Assembly: GCA_023819665.1 (NCBI GenBank)
Contig: JAMWCP010000005.1
Coordinates: 1-36,804, forward strand
Source: Candidatus Omnitrophota bacterium
GTDB lineage: Bacteria; Omnitrophota; Gorgyraeia; Gygaellales; JAMWCP01
Direction: 5' to 3'
Length of the DNA: 36,804 bases
Shown here: positions 1-8,254 of the stretch, one piece after another
Numbering within the stretch: the stretch's first letter is position 1
How the letters are laid out: every line of letters begins with the position of its first letter
The notes under the pieces: generated by a model
What the model saw: only the letters and a program-made list of their open reading frames with translations
Database searches by the model: none
What the model was told of the DNA's origin: nothing
Made by a program: the position numbers and the translations under genes

Positions 1-1
1 A

Positions 2-424
2 AATGGTTGTTTTAAAAAATTAGGGCTAAAGAACACTAATATTGATAGAAAAATTCTTGATAGTAAAGCGAAAATTAAAGGATTAGAAAATTTTACCAGC
101 GCGAAGGATATAGCTTATATTTTGGAAAAGATTTATAAAAAAGAACTTATAAATAAAGATATTTCTGAAAAGTGTTTGGCTTTTTTAAAAAAACAGAAAA
201 TACGCGATCGAATTCCTAAAATGTTACCTTCTTATATATCGGTAGCTCACAAAACAGGATTGGAAAATGGTGGTTGTCATGATGCAGGAATTATTTTTAC
301 TAAAGAAGGTGACTTTTTAATCTGCGTTTTAACCCAACATAACTTTAAAACTAACCATTCTGCTAAAAAGTTCATTTCAAAGATTGCTCAGAAATTATAT
401 TTTGCTTTTAATAAAAATGAATAG
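2..424 (+). CDS. Class A beta-lactamase-like serine hydrolase, 5' truncated by window edge
   Basis: The ORF track starts this at a TTG (122), but the frame is open without a stop back to base 2 ([13 protein letters not shown]...), so the gene enters from upstream and only its C-terminal ~140 residues are visible. The segment reads like the C-terminal half of class A beta-lactamase/penicillin-binding-type serine hydrolases: [16 protein letters not shown] is the usual helix after the active-site domain, RIPKMLP follows, and HKTGLENG carries the KTG box that lines the active site, followed by the HDAGI strand. The nucleophile SxxK and SDN boxes would lie upstream of the window. It could be a true beta-lactamase or a related peptidoglycan-directed hydrolase; the visible part cannot decide. 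Its stop overlaps the start of the next gene (ATGAATAG), suggesting translational coupling. Confidence 0.8.
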   Translation, partial: NGCFKKLGLKNTNIDRKILDSKAKIKGLENFTSAKDIAYILEKIYKKELINKDISEKCLAFLKKQKIRDRIPKMLPSYISVAHKTGLENGGCHDAGIIFTKEGDFLICVLTQHNFKTNHSAKKFISKIAQKLYFAFNKNE

Positions 425-1124
425 GCTTCTAAAATATCTATTGATATTTATTTTAAGTGTTTTTCTAACCAATAATTATTCTCAAGGAATCGACTTTGTG
501 GCTTTAAGAAAGGCAATGGTGAAAAATCAAATTGAGAAACGAGGAATAAGGGATAAGAATGTTCTAAAAGCAATGTTGAAAGTAGAAAGACATAAGTTTG
601 TCCCAGAAGAATTAAAGAATTATGCCTATGAAGATAGACCTTTACCTATAGGTGAAGATCAAACTATTTCTCAGCCTTACATTGTAGCATTGATGACTGA
701 ACTTTTAAAATTAGATCCCAACGATAGGGTTCTCGAGATTGGTACTGGCAGCGGTTATCAAGCAGCCATATTAGCGGAACTGGTTAAAGAAGTTTATACT
801 ATAGAGATTATTGAATCTTTAGCAAAAAGAGCAGAAAAACTTCTTCATGACCTTGGTTATAAAAATATATATGTGAAAATAGGAGATGGTTATTTAGGTT
901 GGCCTGAAAAAGCACCTTTTGATGCTATAATAGTTACTTGTGCACCTAAAGAAATACCACCCCTTTTAATTGAACAGCTCAAAGAGGGAGGAAAAATGGT
1001 TGTACCCGTAGGAGATTTTTTTCAGAATTTAAAATTAGTGATTAAAAAGGACACAAAGATTATAGTTAAAGATATAGTTCCGGTTATTTTTGTTCCCATG
1101 ATAAAAAAAGATGAGAGAAATTAA
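417..1124 (+). CDS. pcm: Protein-L-isoaspartate O-methyltransferase with N-terminal signal peptide
   Basis: Transfers a methyl group from S-adenosylmethionine to isoaspartyl residues of damaged proteins. I prefer the ATG at 417 over the track start at 384: it gives a clean 235-residue protein beginning [17 protein letters not shown], and its ATG overlaps the upstream stop. Family hallmarks are visible: the N-terminal [11 protein letters not shown] helix, [15 protein letters not shown], the SAM-binding motif [19 protein letters not shown], and the [13 protein letters not shown] motif. The first ~23 residues form a basic N-terminus plus hydrophobic stretch typical of a signal peptide or anchor, so export is likely; no lipobox cysteine is seen. 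Family assignment is secure; periplasmic location is inference from the leader alone. Confidence 0.93.
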   Translation: MNRLLKYLLIFILSVFLTNNYSQGIDFVALRKAMVKNQIEKRGIRDKNVLKAMLKVERHKFVPEELKNYAYEDRPLPIGEDQTISQPYIVALMTELLKLDPNDRVLEIGTGSGYQAAILAELVKEVYTIEIIESLAKRAEKLLHDLGYKNIYVKIGDGYLGWPEKAPFDAIIVTCAPKEIPPLLIEQLKEGGKMVVPVGDFFQNLKLVIKKDTKIIVKDIVPVIFVPMIKKDERN

Positions 1125-1126
1125 TC

Positions 1127-1154
1127 TTGTAAAATAAAAATTATTAGTTATAAT
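1127..1154 (+). promoter_or_regulatory. Putative sigma70-type promoter of pgk-tpiA-secG
   Basis: TTGTAA (1127-1132), 16-base spacer, TATAAT (1149-1154), in the only gap between pcm and pgk. A strong GAGGAGGG ribosome-binding site follows just before the pgk GTG start. In such an AT-rich sequence chance matches are common, but position and spacing fit. Confidence 0.5.
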
Positions 1155-1182
1155 ATAAAAAATTAAATAAAGAGGAGGGAGT

Positions 1183-2361
1183 GTGGATAAGTTAACTTTA
1201 AAGGATGTGGTTCTGAAAAATTTAAATGTCTTGATGCGTGTTGATTTTAATGTTCCTTTAGATGATTCTCTTAACATTACAGATGATACACGGATTCGGG
1301 CAAGTATTCCTACTATAAATTATATATTAGAAAGAAAACCTAAAAAAATCATCCTCATGAGTCATTTGGGTAGACCGGAGGGGAAAAGAGCACTTAAATA
1401 TAGCCTTAGACCTGTAGCAAAGAGATTAGAGGATATATTGGGACAAAAAGTAAAGTTTTTAGACGATTGTATTGGAGAAAAGATAAGGAGAGAAATAGAG
1501 AATGCTTCAGAAAAAATTATACTTTTAGAAAATCTCAGATTTTATCCAGAAGAGGAAGAAAACGATTCTGCTTTCTCGCGTCAACTTGCTTGCTTGGGAG
1601 ATATTTTTGTTAATGATGCTTTTGGGGCGGCACACCGTGCACATGCTTCTACGGAAGGAATAACTCATTATTTAAAATCGGTAGCAGGACTATTGTTAGA
1701 AAAGGAAATTCAGTATTTAGGGGAAACCCTGCAGAATCCTGTAAAACCATTTATGGTTATACTAGGAGGGGCAAAGGTATCTGATAAAATCGGCGTAATT
1801 AACAACTTACTTCCCAAATGCGATATTATACTTATCGGCGGAGGAATGGCTTACACTTTTCTTTATGCCCTAAATAAAAAAATAGGAAATTCTAAATTAG
1901 AGCGGGATAAGCTCTCTATAGCAAAGGATATTCTCAAGAAAGGAGAGCAGCTGAAGAAAGATTTGGTTTTGCCAATAGACCATCTTGTAGTAGATAAAAT
2001 TGAAAAAGGAATATCTTCTCAAATAGTAGAAGAGATTCCTGAAGGAAAAATTGCAGTAGATATTGGCCCAAAGACAGTAGAAGAATTTAAAAACAGACTA
2101 AAGAACGCTAAAACTATTATCTGGAATGGGCCTTTAGGAGTATTTGAGATAGATGATTTTGCAAAAGGAACTTATGAGGTTGCTTCCTTTATTGCAGATC
2201 TTCCCGCTACCACTATTATCGGAGGTGGCGATACTGTATCAGCAGTTAAAAAATTCAAATTAGAAGAAAAAATGACCCATATCTCTACAGGAGGAGGGGC
2301 ATCTTTAGAGTTTATGGAAGGTAAAATTCTGCCAGGTATAAAGGCTTTAACGGATAAATGA
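1183..2361 (+). CDS. pgk: Phosphoglycerate kinase
   Basis: Converts 1,3-bisphosphoglycerate and ADP to 3-phosphoglycerate and ATP in glycolysis (cytosol). The 392-residue length is typical of bacterial PGK. Motifs in order: RVDFNVPL near the N-terminus (substrate-binding Asp/Asn), the HLGRPEG loop (~60), LLENLRFYPEEE (~105), NDAFGAAHRAHAST (~140), GGAKVSDKIGVI (~190, nucleotide-binding domain), WNGPLGVFE (~315) and the C-terminal GGGDTVSA glycine loop (~345). The start is GTG, supported by AGAGGAGGG directly upstream. The stop overlaps the tpiA start (ATGA), so pgk, tpiA and secG form a tight operon, a gene order common in bacteria. Confidence 0.98.
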   Translation: MDKLTLKDVVLKNLNVLMRVDFNVPLDDSLNITDDTRIRASIPTINYILERKPKKIILMSHLGRPEGKRALKYSLRPVAKRLEDILGQKVKFLDDCIGEKIRREIENASEKIILLENLRFYPEEEENDSAFSRQLACLGDIFVNDAFGAAHRAHASTEGITHYLKSVAGLLLEKEIQYLGETLQNPVKPFMVILGGAKVSDKIGVINNLLPKCDIILIGGGMAYTFLYALNKKIGNSKLERDKLSIAKDILKKGEQLKKDLVLPIDHLVVDKIEKGISSQIVEEIPEGKIAVDIGPKTVEEFKNRLKNAKTIIWNGPLGVFEIDDFAKGTYEVASFIADLPATTIIGGGDTVSAVKKFKLEEKMTHISTGGGASLEFMEGKILPGIKALTDK

Positions 2362-3152
2362 AAAGGATTCCTTTAATTGCAGGAAATTGGAAGATGTATA
2401 AAACAACTACGGAGGCAATTGAGTTTGCTTCGGCTATTAAAAGGAATTTATATCAGATAAACCCAGAACTTTTGGAGATCGTAATCTGTCCTGCTTTTAC
2501 TGCTTTGTCTGATGTATCTGAAGTAATCTGTGATTCTAATATAAAGTTAGGCGCACAGGACGTTCATTGGGAAAGGGAAGGGGCTTTTACCGGTGAAGTA
2601 TCTATCTTAATGTTGAAAGATTTAAACTGTAAATATGTAATTGTGGGGCATTCTGAAAGAAGGACATATTTTAAAGAGACAAATGAGATAATTAATAAAA
2701 AATTAAAGGTGGTCTTAAAAGAAGGGCTTTCTCCTATCCTATGTGTAGGAGAAAATTTGGAAGAAAGAGAAAATAACATGACTTTTAAAGTTCTAGATGA
2801 CCATATATATAACGGTTTAAAGGACATCAGTTCCTTAGAGTTAGTTAATCTGGTAATTGCTTATGAACCCGTTTGGGCAATCGGAACGGGGAAAACTGCT
2901 ACCCCTCAAATAGCTCAAGAGGCACAGGGTTATATAAGAAATCTATTGAATAATCTTTATGGTGAATCAATCTCTCAACAGATTCGTATACTTTATGGTG
3001 GAAGCGTAAAGCCTGATAATATTCGAGAATTAATAAAACAGCCAGATATAGATGGTGCTTTGGTCGGCGGAGCAAGTTTAATTCTGGATTCCTTTGTAAA
3101 TATTGTAAAATATAGTTATGATGAGGTAAAAAATATATGTATGGATTATTAA
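2358..3152 (+). CDS. tpiA: Triosephosphate isomerase
   Basis: Interconverts dihydroxyacetone phosphate and glyceraldehyde 3-phosphate. All key residues can be seen: AGNWKMY with Asn10 and Lys12, the electrophile His98 in VGHSERR, the catalytic base Glu170 in AYEPVWAIGTGKTA followed by the flexible phosphate loop, and the C-terminal YGGSVKPDN and DGALVGGASL phosphate-binding segments. At 264 residues it is slightly longer than the common ~250, with the extra at the C-terminus (YSYDEVKNICMDY). It overlaps pgk by 4 bases at the start and secG by 16 bases at the end, which implies coupled translation. Confidence 0.98.
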   Translation: MKRIPLIAGNWKMYKTTTEAIEFASAIKRNLYQINPELLEIVICPAFTALSDVSEVICDSNIKLGAQDVHWEREGAFTGEVSILMLKDLNCKYVIVGHSERRTYFKETNEIINKKLKVVLKEGLSPILCVGENLEERENNMTFKVLDDHIYNGLKDISSLELVNLVIAYEPVWAIGTGKTATPQIAQEAQGYIRNLLNNLYGESISQQIRILYGGSVKPDNIRELIKQPDIDGALVGGASLILDSFVNIVKYSYDEVKNICMDY

Positions 3153-3481
3153 TCTTTATCCATATAGTTGTTTGTATTCTTTTAATTATGGTTATTCTTA
3201 TCCAACGAGGAAGAGGGGGAGGATTAATAGAAAGTTTTTCTGGATTCGAATCTATGTTTGGTCCTAAAACAAATGTATTCTTAACGCGCTCTACAACTAT
3301 TTTGGCAATTATCTTTATGTGTACCTGTCTTATTCTAACATTCTTTTCTATCAATCAAAGCAGATCTCTGATGGAAAAACAAGGAGCCATAAAAGAACAA
3401 ACCCTTTCTCAAGAGATTCCTCAACAACAGACAGGATCAAATACAAGTAGCGATACTCAAAATATTCCCAAAGCTGAATAA
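3137..3481 (+). CDS. secG: Preprotein translocase subunit SecG
   Basis: Small accessory subunit of the SecYEG protein-export channel in the inner membrane. The 114-residue protein has two membrane segments (residues ~3-21 and ~54-73) separated by the family loop LIQRGRGGGLIESFSG, with FG-PKTNVFLTRST just before the second helix. A hydrophilic Gln/Ser-rich tail follows (EIPQQQTGSNTSSDTQ), common in SecG. Its start lies 16 bases inside tpiA. A pgk-tpiA-secG order is widespread in bacteria. Confidence 0.95.
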   Translation: MYGLLIFIHIVVCILLIMVILIQRGRGGGLIESFSGFESMFGPKTNVFLTRSTTILAIIFMCTCLILTFFSINQSRSLMEKQGAIKEQTLSQEIPQQQTGSNTSSDTQNIPKAE

Positions 3482-3505
3482 GAAATTAAAATTGCTTGTA
3501 TTCTG

Positions 3506-3514
3506 TGGTATAAT
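3506..3514 (+). promoter_or_regulatory. Putative extended -10 promoter of the MFS gene
   Basis: TGGTATAAT matches an extended -10 (TGn-TATAAT), 17 bases before the ATG at 3532. No good -35 is visible 17 bases upstream. The predicted transcript would have a very short leader. Weak evidence. Confidence 0.35.
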
Positions 3515-3531
3515 TAAACTTTTAATAGACT

Positions 3532-4686
3532 ATGAAAAATAAACATTTATTATGGATTTATGTTTTAAATAGTAGTATTTATTTTATTCAAGGAATAGAG
3601 GCAATACCTTCTCAGGCTTTATTTTATTATTTAAAAGAAACCCTTAATTTTTCTCCTTCCAAAATAATGTTTCTAAGCAGTATTACTACTTTAAGTTGGT
3701 TGGTTAAACCCATTATTGGATATATAATAGATATTTTTTTTACTAAAAAAACATGGATATATCTGGCTCTTCTTTTGGATATTGTTTCTGTTTTAATTTT
3801 AGGCTTTTGGAGTTTGCCGATTTTTATAATCGTTCTTATTCTATTACTTAACTCTTCAAATTCCGCTTTTCGCGATGTAAGTATTGATGGAATTATGTGT
3901 GTAGAAGGTAAAAAATATAATATCACAGGTAGAATTCAAAGTATTCAATGGATTTCTATATCTGTAGCCAGTATTATTACAGGTATTACCGGTGGATATA
4001 TTGCCTGGCGATGGAATTATAAAGTTGCTTTTTTATGTTTGGTACCTTTTTATCTTATTTGTATAATAATTACTTCTTTTTATAAGGAAGAGGTCTTTAA
4101 ACAGAGCATAAAAAGAGAACTCATATCTGATTTAAAGAAAATATTCTTTCATAAGAAGTTAATGTTGGTTGCTTTATTTATTTTTCTTTATAAGTATTCT
4201 CCTTCGTTTGGAACCCCACTTTTTTTTATTCAGCGCGATGTCTTTAAGTGGAGTAAAATATGGATTGGATTTATGGGAACATTGGGTTCTATTTTTGAAA
4301 TAATCGGAGCTTTATTTTACTATAGGTTTAGTCATAAGATAAATATTAAGAAATGGCTCTTTATTTCAGTTTTTTTAGGAGCGATAACAACTTTAAGTTA
4401 TCTTTATTACACCCCTATCAGTGCAGTTATATACAATATCTTATACAGTCTAATAGGGATGTTTATTTTTATTATGATTTTGGATTTTATGGCTAAAAAT
4501 ACCCTTGAAGGTTTAGAATCGACGTCTTTTGCCTTTCTCTGCAGCGTGAGCAATTTAGCTCTTGTTGCCAGTCAAGTCTCGGGAGCCTTTCTCTATCCTA
4601 TTACGGGATTAAAATGGTTGATTGTAATTTCTTCTTTAACAAGTTTTTTATGCTTGTTTGTGATAGACAAGGTGGATGTTAAATAA
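3532..4686 (+). CDS. Major facilitator superfamily transporter, folate-biopterin (BT1)-like
   Basis: Polytopic inner-membrane protein of 384 residues with about twelve hydrophobic segments. The N-terminal YFIQGIEAIPSQALFYYLKE, the LVKPIIGYIID segment with its charged loop, and FRDVSIDGIMCVEGKK after the fourth helix resemble the BT1/folate-biopterin transporter branch of the MFS, in which a conserved Asp pair precedes a VE dipeptide. The substrate cannot be read from the sequence; BT1 members carry folates or pteridines, but prokaryotic homologues are poorly characterised. There is no obvious ribosome-binding site. It stands alone between secG and the marC-like gene, each side with its own promoter-like sequence, so I see no metabolic context that fixes the substrate. 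Confidence 0.75.
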   Translation: MKNKHLLWIYVLNSSIYFIQGIEAIPSQALFYYLKETLNFSPSKIMFLSSITTLSWLVKPIIGYIIDIFFTKKTWIYLALLLDIVSVLILGFWSLPIFIIVLILLLNSSNSAFRDVSIDGIMCVEGKKYNITGRIQSIQWISISVASIITGITGGYIAWRWNYKVAFLCLVPFYLICIIITSFYKEEVFKQSIKRELISDLKKIFFHKKLMLVALFIFLYKYSPSFGTPLFFIQRDVFKWSKIWIGFMGTLGSIFEIIGALFYYRFSHKINIKKWLFISVFLGAITTLSYLYYTPISAVIYNILYSLIGMFIFIMILDFMAKNTLEGLESTSFAFLCSVSNLALVASQVSGAFLYPITGLKWLIVISSLTSFLCLFVIDKVDVK

Positions 4687-4716
4687 TTAAATTAATATTT
4701 AATAATAATAAAAATA

Positions 4717-4745
4717 TTGTTAAATAGAATAGTCTGATATATAAT
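4717..4745 (+). promoter_or_regulatory. Putative promoter of the marC-glgC cluster
   Basis: TTGTTA (4717-4722), 17-base spacer, TATAAT (4740-4745), 44 bases upstream of the ATG at 4789 and inside the 102-base gap after the MFS gene. The -10 is perfect and the spacing ideal. Confidence 0.5.
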
Positions 4746-4788
4746 ATAAAATCTAATGAATTCCTCTTGAAAATTTAGTAAATTAATT

Positions 4789-5391
4789 ATGATACTTAAG
4801 TTTATTGAGTCGTTTATATTAGCTTTTATTCCTATTTTTGTAGCAGTAGATAGTTTAGGCAACATTCCTCTTTTTATCTCTTTAGTAGAAGGAATGAGCA
4901 AGAGACAGCGTCAGAGGGTAATAATAGACTCGCTAACTACCGCTACAGCAATCGCTATTGTTTTTGTCTTTATAGGTAAATGGATCTTAAGGTTTATTGG
5001 GATAACGGTAGCGGATTTTCAGATAGCGGGGGGATTGCTTATTTTGGTAATTTCAGTAAATCTTTTACTTCCGGGAAAAACAAAGTTTATTACTTCTGTA
5101 GAGAATGGACGAGATGTAGGTATCTTTCCTTTAGGTACCCCTCTGATTACCGGACCCGCAGTTCTCACTACCACCTTAATGATGGTAGATACCTTTGGAA
5201 TTATTCCTACATTTTTCGCTCTAATTATAAATATGTTTATCGCTTGGGTAACAATGGATAAAGCAGATATAATTATTAGATTTATGGGTGTATCCGGGGC
5301 GAGAGCATTTTCTAAAATTACTTACATACTTTTGGCTTCTATTGGTATAATGATGATAAGAAAAGGATTACAGGAGATATTCTTAAGATGA
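4789..5391 (+). CDS. MarC family integral membrane protein
   Basis: Inner-membrane protein of 200 residues with about six hydrophobic helices. The family signature is clear: VDSLGNIPLFISLVEGMS after the first helix, ADFQIAGGLLILVISVNLL in the middle, and FPLGTPLITGPAVLTTTLMM, the conserved proline/glycine-rich segment of the MarC/UPF0056 family. Members were once linked to multiple antibiotic resistance, but that role was not upheld and transport activity is unproven, so only the family is called. Its TGA overlaps the ATG of glgC. Confidence 0.92.
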   Translation: MILKFIESFILAFIPIFVAVDSLGNIPLFISLVEGMSKRQRQRVIIDSLTTATAIAIVFVFIGKWILRFIGITVADFQIAGGLLILVISVNLLLPGKTKFITSVENGRDVGIFPLGTPLITGPAVLTTTLMMVDTFGIIPTFFALIINMFIAWVTMDKADIIIRFMGVSGARAFSKITYILLASIGIMMIRKGLQEIFLR

Positions 5392-6608
5392 TGCGCAAAG
5401 TTTTAACATTTATTATGGCAGGTGGAAAAGGTGAAAGACTCTGGCCTTTAACCAGAGATAGAGTAAAACCTGCAGTTCCTTTTGGAGGGATCTATCGCAT
5501 CATTGATTTTACTTTAAGTAATTGCATTAATTCAGGCCTACGTAGGATTTTTGTGCTTACCCAGTATAAATCCGCATCTTTACAGAGACATATACGTTTA
5601 GGTTGGAATATATTACCTTCGGAGTTAGGTCAATTTATCGAATTACTACCTGCTCAACAGAGAGTAGGCGAAAGCTGGTATCTGGGGACAGCGGATGCTA
5701 TATATCAGAACCTCTATACCATCGATGAAGAAAAACCAAATGAGGTTTTGATTTTATCGGGAGATCATATTTATAAGATGAACTATTATCATATGATTGA
5801 TTATCATCGTCGTTTAGAAGCAGATGTTACTATTGGAATAGTGGAATTAGAAAAAGAAAAAGCAGTGTATTTAGGGATGGTAGAAGTAGATAATGAATTT
5901 AGAATAATAAATTTTAAAGAAAAACCAACTTTAGAAGAATTAAACTCATTGAATAAAAATAAGGTTTATGTTTCAATGGGAATATATGTATTTAATACAG
6001 CTATATTAAAAGATGAGCTTATAGAAGATAGTCAAAATGAAAATTCTAGCCATGACTTTGGTAGAGATATATTACCTGATATGCTCAAGAAAAATTATAG
6101 AGTATTGGGATATAACTTTATTGATGAGAATAAAAAGCAAGCACAGTATTGGCGTGATATCGGTACCATAGATGCCTACTACGAGGCAAACATGGATCTG
6201 GTACAGGTTGAACCTCTTTTTAATCTCTACGATAATGACTGGCCGGTGCGAACTTATCAGGAACAGTTTCCTCCTGCCAAAACTGTTTTCTCTGAAGAAA
6301 AAAGCGGCAGAATTGGTTTGGTTCTGGATTCGCTCATTGCTAATGGTTGTATTGTTAGTGGCGGTAAAGTTTGTCGTTCGGTATTATCCTATAATGTACG
6401 CATAAATAGTTTTGCAGAAGTATATGATTCTATACTTATGGAAGGAGTAAACGTATCTAGATACACTAAAATAAAAAATGCCATCATTGATAAAGATGTA
6501 AATATTCCCACCGGAGAAGTAATTGGATACAATTTAGATCAAGATAAAAAGAGATTTTTTGTTACGGAGTCGGGAATCGTGGTAGTTGCAAAACGTACAC
6601 ATATATAA
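5388..6608 (+). CDS. glgC: Glucose-1-phosphate adenylyltransferase (ADP-glucose pyrophosphorylase)
   Basis: Makes ADP-glucose from glucose 1-phosphate and ATP, the committed step of bacterial glycogen synthesis. The 406 residues fit GlgC. Visible motifs: MAGGKGERLWPLT (nucleotide loop), KPAVPFGGIYRIIDFTLSNC (substrate/regulator region), LSGDHIYKMNY with the catalytic Asp (~125), IVNFKEKP-like sugar loop (INFKEKP, ~180), WRDIGTIDAYYEANMDL (~245), and a left-handed beta-helix C-terminus (GRIGLVLDSLIANGCIVSGG onward). It overlaps the marC-like gene by 4 bases. No glycogen synthase or branching enzyme is in the window, so the rest of the pathway would lie elsewhere. Confidence 0.95.
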   Translation: MMRKVLTFIMAGGKGERLWPLTRDRVKPAVPFGGIYRIIDFTLSNCINSGLRRIFVLTQYKSASLQRHIRLGWNILPSELGQFIELLPAQQRVGESWYLGTADAIYQNLYTIDEEKPNEVLILSGDHIYKMNYYHMIDYHRRLEADVTIGIVELEKEKAVYLGMVEVDNEFRIINFKEKPTLEELNSLNKNKVYVSMGIYVFNTAILKDELIEDSQNENSSHDFGRDILPDMLKKNYRVLGYNFIDENKKQAQYWRDIGTIDAYYEANMDLVQVEPLFNLYDNDWPVRTYQEQFPPAKTVFSEEKSGRIGLVLDSLIANGCIVSGGKVCRSVLSYNVRINSFAEVYDSILMEGVNVSRYTKIKNAIIDKDVNIPTGEVIGYNLDQDKKRFFVTESGIVVVAKRTHI

Positions 6609-6613
6609 TAAAT

Positions 6614-7063
6614 ATGATTAGAAAACCAAAACTTAAGGATGTGCAATCGATTTATAATCTAATTAGTAATTTTGCTAAACAGAATTTTATGTTAGCACGT
6701 TCTCTTAATGAAATCTATGAAAATTTACGTGATTTCTGGGTATATGAACTTGAAAAAAAGATAATTGGCTGTTGTGCTTTACATATAAGTTGGGAAAATT
6801 TTGCAGAGATTAAATCTTTAGCCGTAGAAAAGAGATTTCAAAATAAAAAAATTGGCACTGCATTAGTAGAAGCCTGTATTCAAGAAGCAAAACATTTAGG
6901 AATAAGAAATATATTTGTACTTACTTATATTCCCACGTATTTTAGTAAATTTGGTTTTAAAAAAATAAAACACGAGAAGCTTCCTCATAAAATATGGTTT
7001 GAATGTATCAGATGTCCAAAGTTTCCTTATTGTAAAGAAGTGGCAATGATTAAAAAAATATAA
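6614..7063 (+). CDS. GNAT N-acetyltransferase, short ArgA-like type
   Basis: A 149-residue single-domain GNAT protein. It matches the short N-acetylglutamate-synthase-like acetyltransferases: EIYENLRDFWVYE near residue 33, the motif-A region FAEIKSLAVEKRFQNKKIGTALVEACIQEA (acetyl-CoA pyrophosphate loop around residues 72-83), YFSKFGFKKI, and the characteristic tail LPHKIWFECIRCPKFPYC, whose cysteines are common in this group. The likely role is glutamate N-acetylation for arginine synthesis, but no arginine gene is nearby and other acyl acceptors are possible. It starts 5 bases after glgC. Confidence 0.82.
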   Translation: MIRKPKLKDVQSIYNLISNFAKQNFMLARSLNEIYENLRDFWVYELEKKIIGCCALHISWENFAEIKSLAVEKRFQNKKIGTALVEACIQEAKHLGIRNIFVLTYIPTYFSKFGFKKIKHEKLPHKIWFECIRCPKFPYCKEVAMIKKI

Positions 7064-7077
7064 AAAGGGGGATATTT

Positions 7078-8253
7078 ATGGATTATTTTCTTACTGATCA
7101 ACAGAAGCTACTTCAACAACTCTGTCGGCAAATTGCCGAAGAAAAGATTGTGAAGGTAGCAAAAGACTTAGATGAAAAAGAAGAGTTCCCTTATGAAATA
7201 ATGAAAATCTTAGCACAGTCGGACTTATTTGGCATATATATACCACAACAGTATGGTGGACTTCTGGAACTTTCGGAAGGCAAAACAATAGGAGGCGTAC
7301 TTGATCTGTGTATTGCTACAGAGGAACTTTCGCGTGCTTGCGGTGGTATTGCAGTCTGTTACGCTGCTTCTGCTTTAGGAACATTTCCCATTATTCTATA
7401 TGGAAACGAGGAACAGAAGAATAAATTTTTACCAGATTTAGCCAAAGGAAAAAAAATGGCTGCCTTTGCCATTACCGAACCGGAAGCAGGTTCGGATGCC
7501 TCCAGCATAAAAACCACCGCTGTAAAAGATGGTAATTTTTATATTTTAAACGGTGTAAAGCACTTTATTACTAATGGAGGAGAGGCAGAGGTATATGTAG
7601 TGATCGCAATGACGGATAAAACTAAAGGAGCAAGGGGAGCATCGGCCTTTATTTTAGAAAAAGGGATGCCGGGTTTTAGTTTTGGCAAAAAAGAAGAAAA
7701 ATTGGGTATTAGAGCTTCTGTAACTCGCGAACTTATTTTTGATAACTGTAAGGTACCTAAAGAAAATCTTTTAGGTAAAGAAGGGTTGGGTTTTATTATT
7801 ACGATGAAAACTTTTGATGTTTCACGTCCTGGAGTAGCTGCCCAAGCAGTAGGCATTGCTCAAGGAGCACTGGATTTAGCTTTAAGATATGCTAAAGAAA
7901 GACAACAATTTGGAAAATCTATTTCTAGTTTCCAAGGAATCCAATGGATGTTAGCAGATATGGCCACGCAAATTGAGGCGGCCAGAGCGTTAGTTTACTC
8001 TGTAGCTAAAATAATTGACAGTGGAAATACGGATGTCTCTAAAGAGTCGGCAATGGCAAAACTTTTTGCTTCTGATACTGCAATGAAAGTAACTACGGAG
8101 GCAGTTCAGATTTTTGGCGGATATGGTTATATGCGTGATTATCCGATAGAAAAATATATGCGTGATGCTAAAATTACTCAGATCTACGAAGGAACGAATC
8201 AAATACAGAGAAATATCATTGCATTACAGTTGATTAAAGAGATGGCAAAGTAA
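7078..8253 (+). CDS. Acyl-CoA dehydrogenase (Bcd-like, Etf-linked)
   Basis: Flavoenzyme of 391 residues that interconverts acyl-CoA and 2,3-enoyl-CoA, exchanging electrons with the Etf encoded directly downstream. Visible: the FAD/substrate motif [20 protein letters not shown] (~131-150), the substrate-site [39 protein letters not shown], the [22 protein letters not shown] flavin segment, and the catalytic base Glu371 in [13 protein letters not shown], located as in short-chain/butyryl-CoA dehydrogenases. A strong AGGGGGA ribosome-binding site precedes the ATG. One base separates it from etfB, so the three genes form one unit. Chain-length preference cannot be determined here. Confidence 0.93.
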   Translation: MDYFLTDQQKLLQQLCRQIAEEKIVKVAKDLDEKEEFPYEIMKILAQSDLFGIYIPQQYGGLLELSEGKTIGGVLDLCIATEELSRACGGIAVCYAASALGTFPIILYGNEEQKNKFLPDLAKGKKMAAFAITEPEAGSDASSIKTTAVKDGNFYILNGVKHFITNGGEAEVYVVIAMTDKTKGARGASAFILEKGMPGFSFGKKEEKLGIRASVTRELIFDNCKVPKENLLGKEGLGFIITMKTFDVSRPGVAAQAVGIAQGALDLALRYAKERQQFGKSISSFQGIQWMLADMATQIEAARALVYSVAKIIDSGNTDVSKESAMAKLFASDTAMKVTTEAVQIFGGYGYMRDYPIEKYMRDAKITQIYEGTNQIQRNIIALQLIKEMAK

Positions 8254-8254
8254 A

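Noticed and set aside
384-416. Upstream ATG (384) as the start of pcm
   Set aside because: It would overlap the preceding gene by 41 bases and add [11 protein letters not shown] before a proper signal peptide; ATG 417 overlaps the stop by only a few bases and fits better.
4980-6405. Overlapping track ORFs 4980-5261 and 6172-6405
   Set aside because: Out-of-frame shadows of marC-like and glgC genes with no family pattern; the same applies to all minus-strand ORFs except the GGDEF gene.
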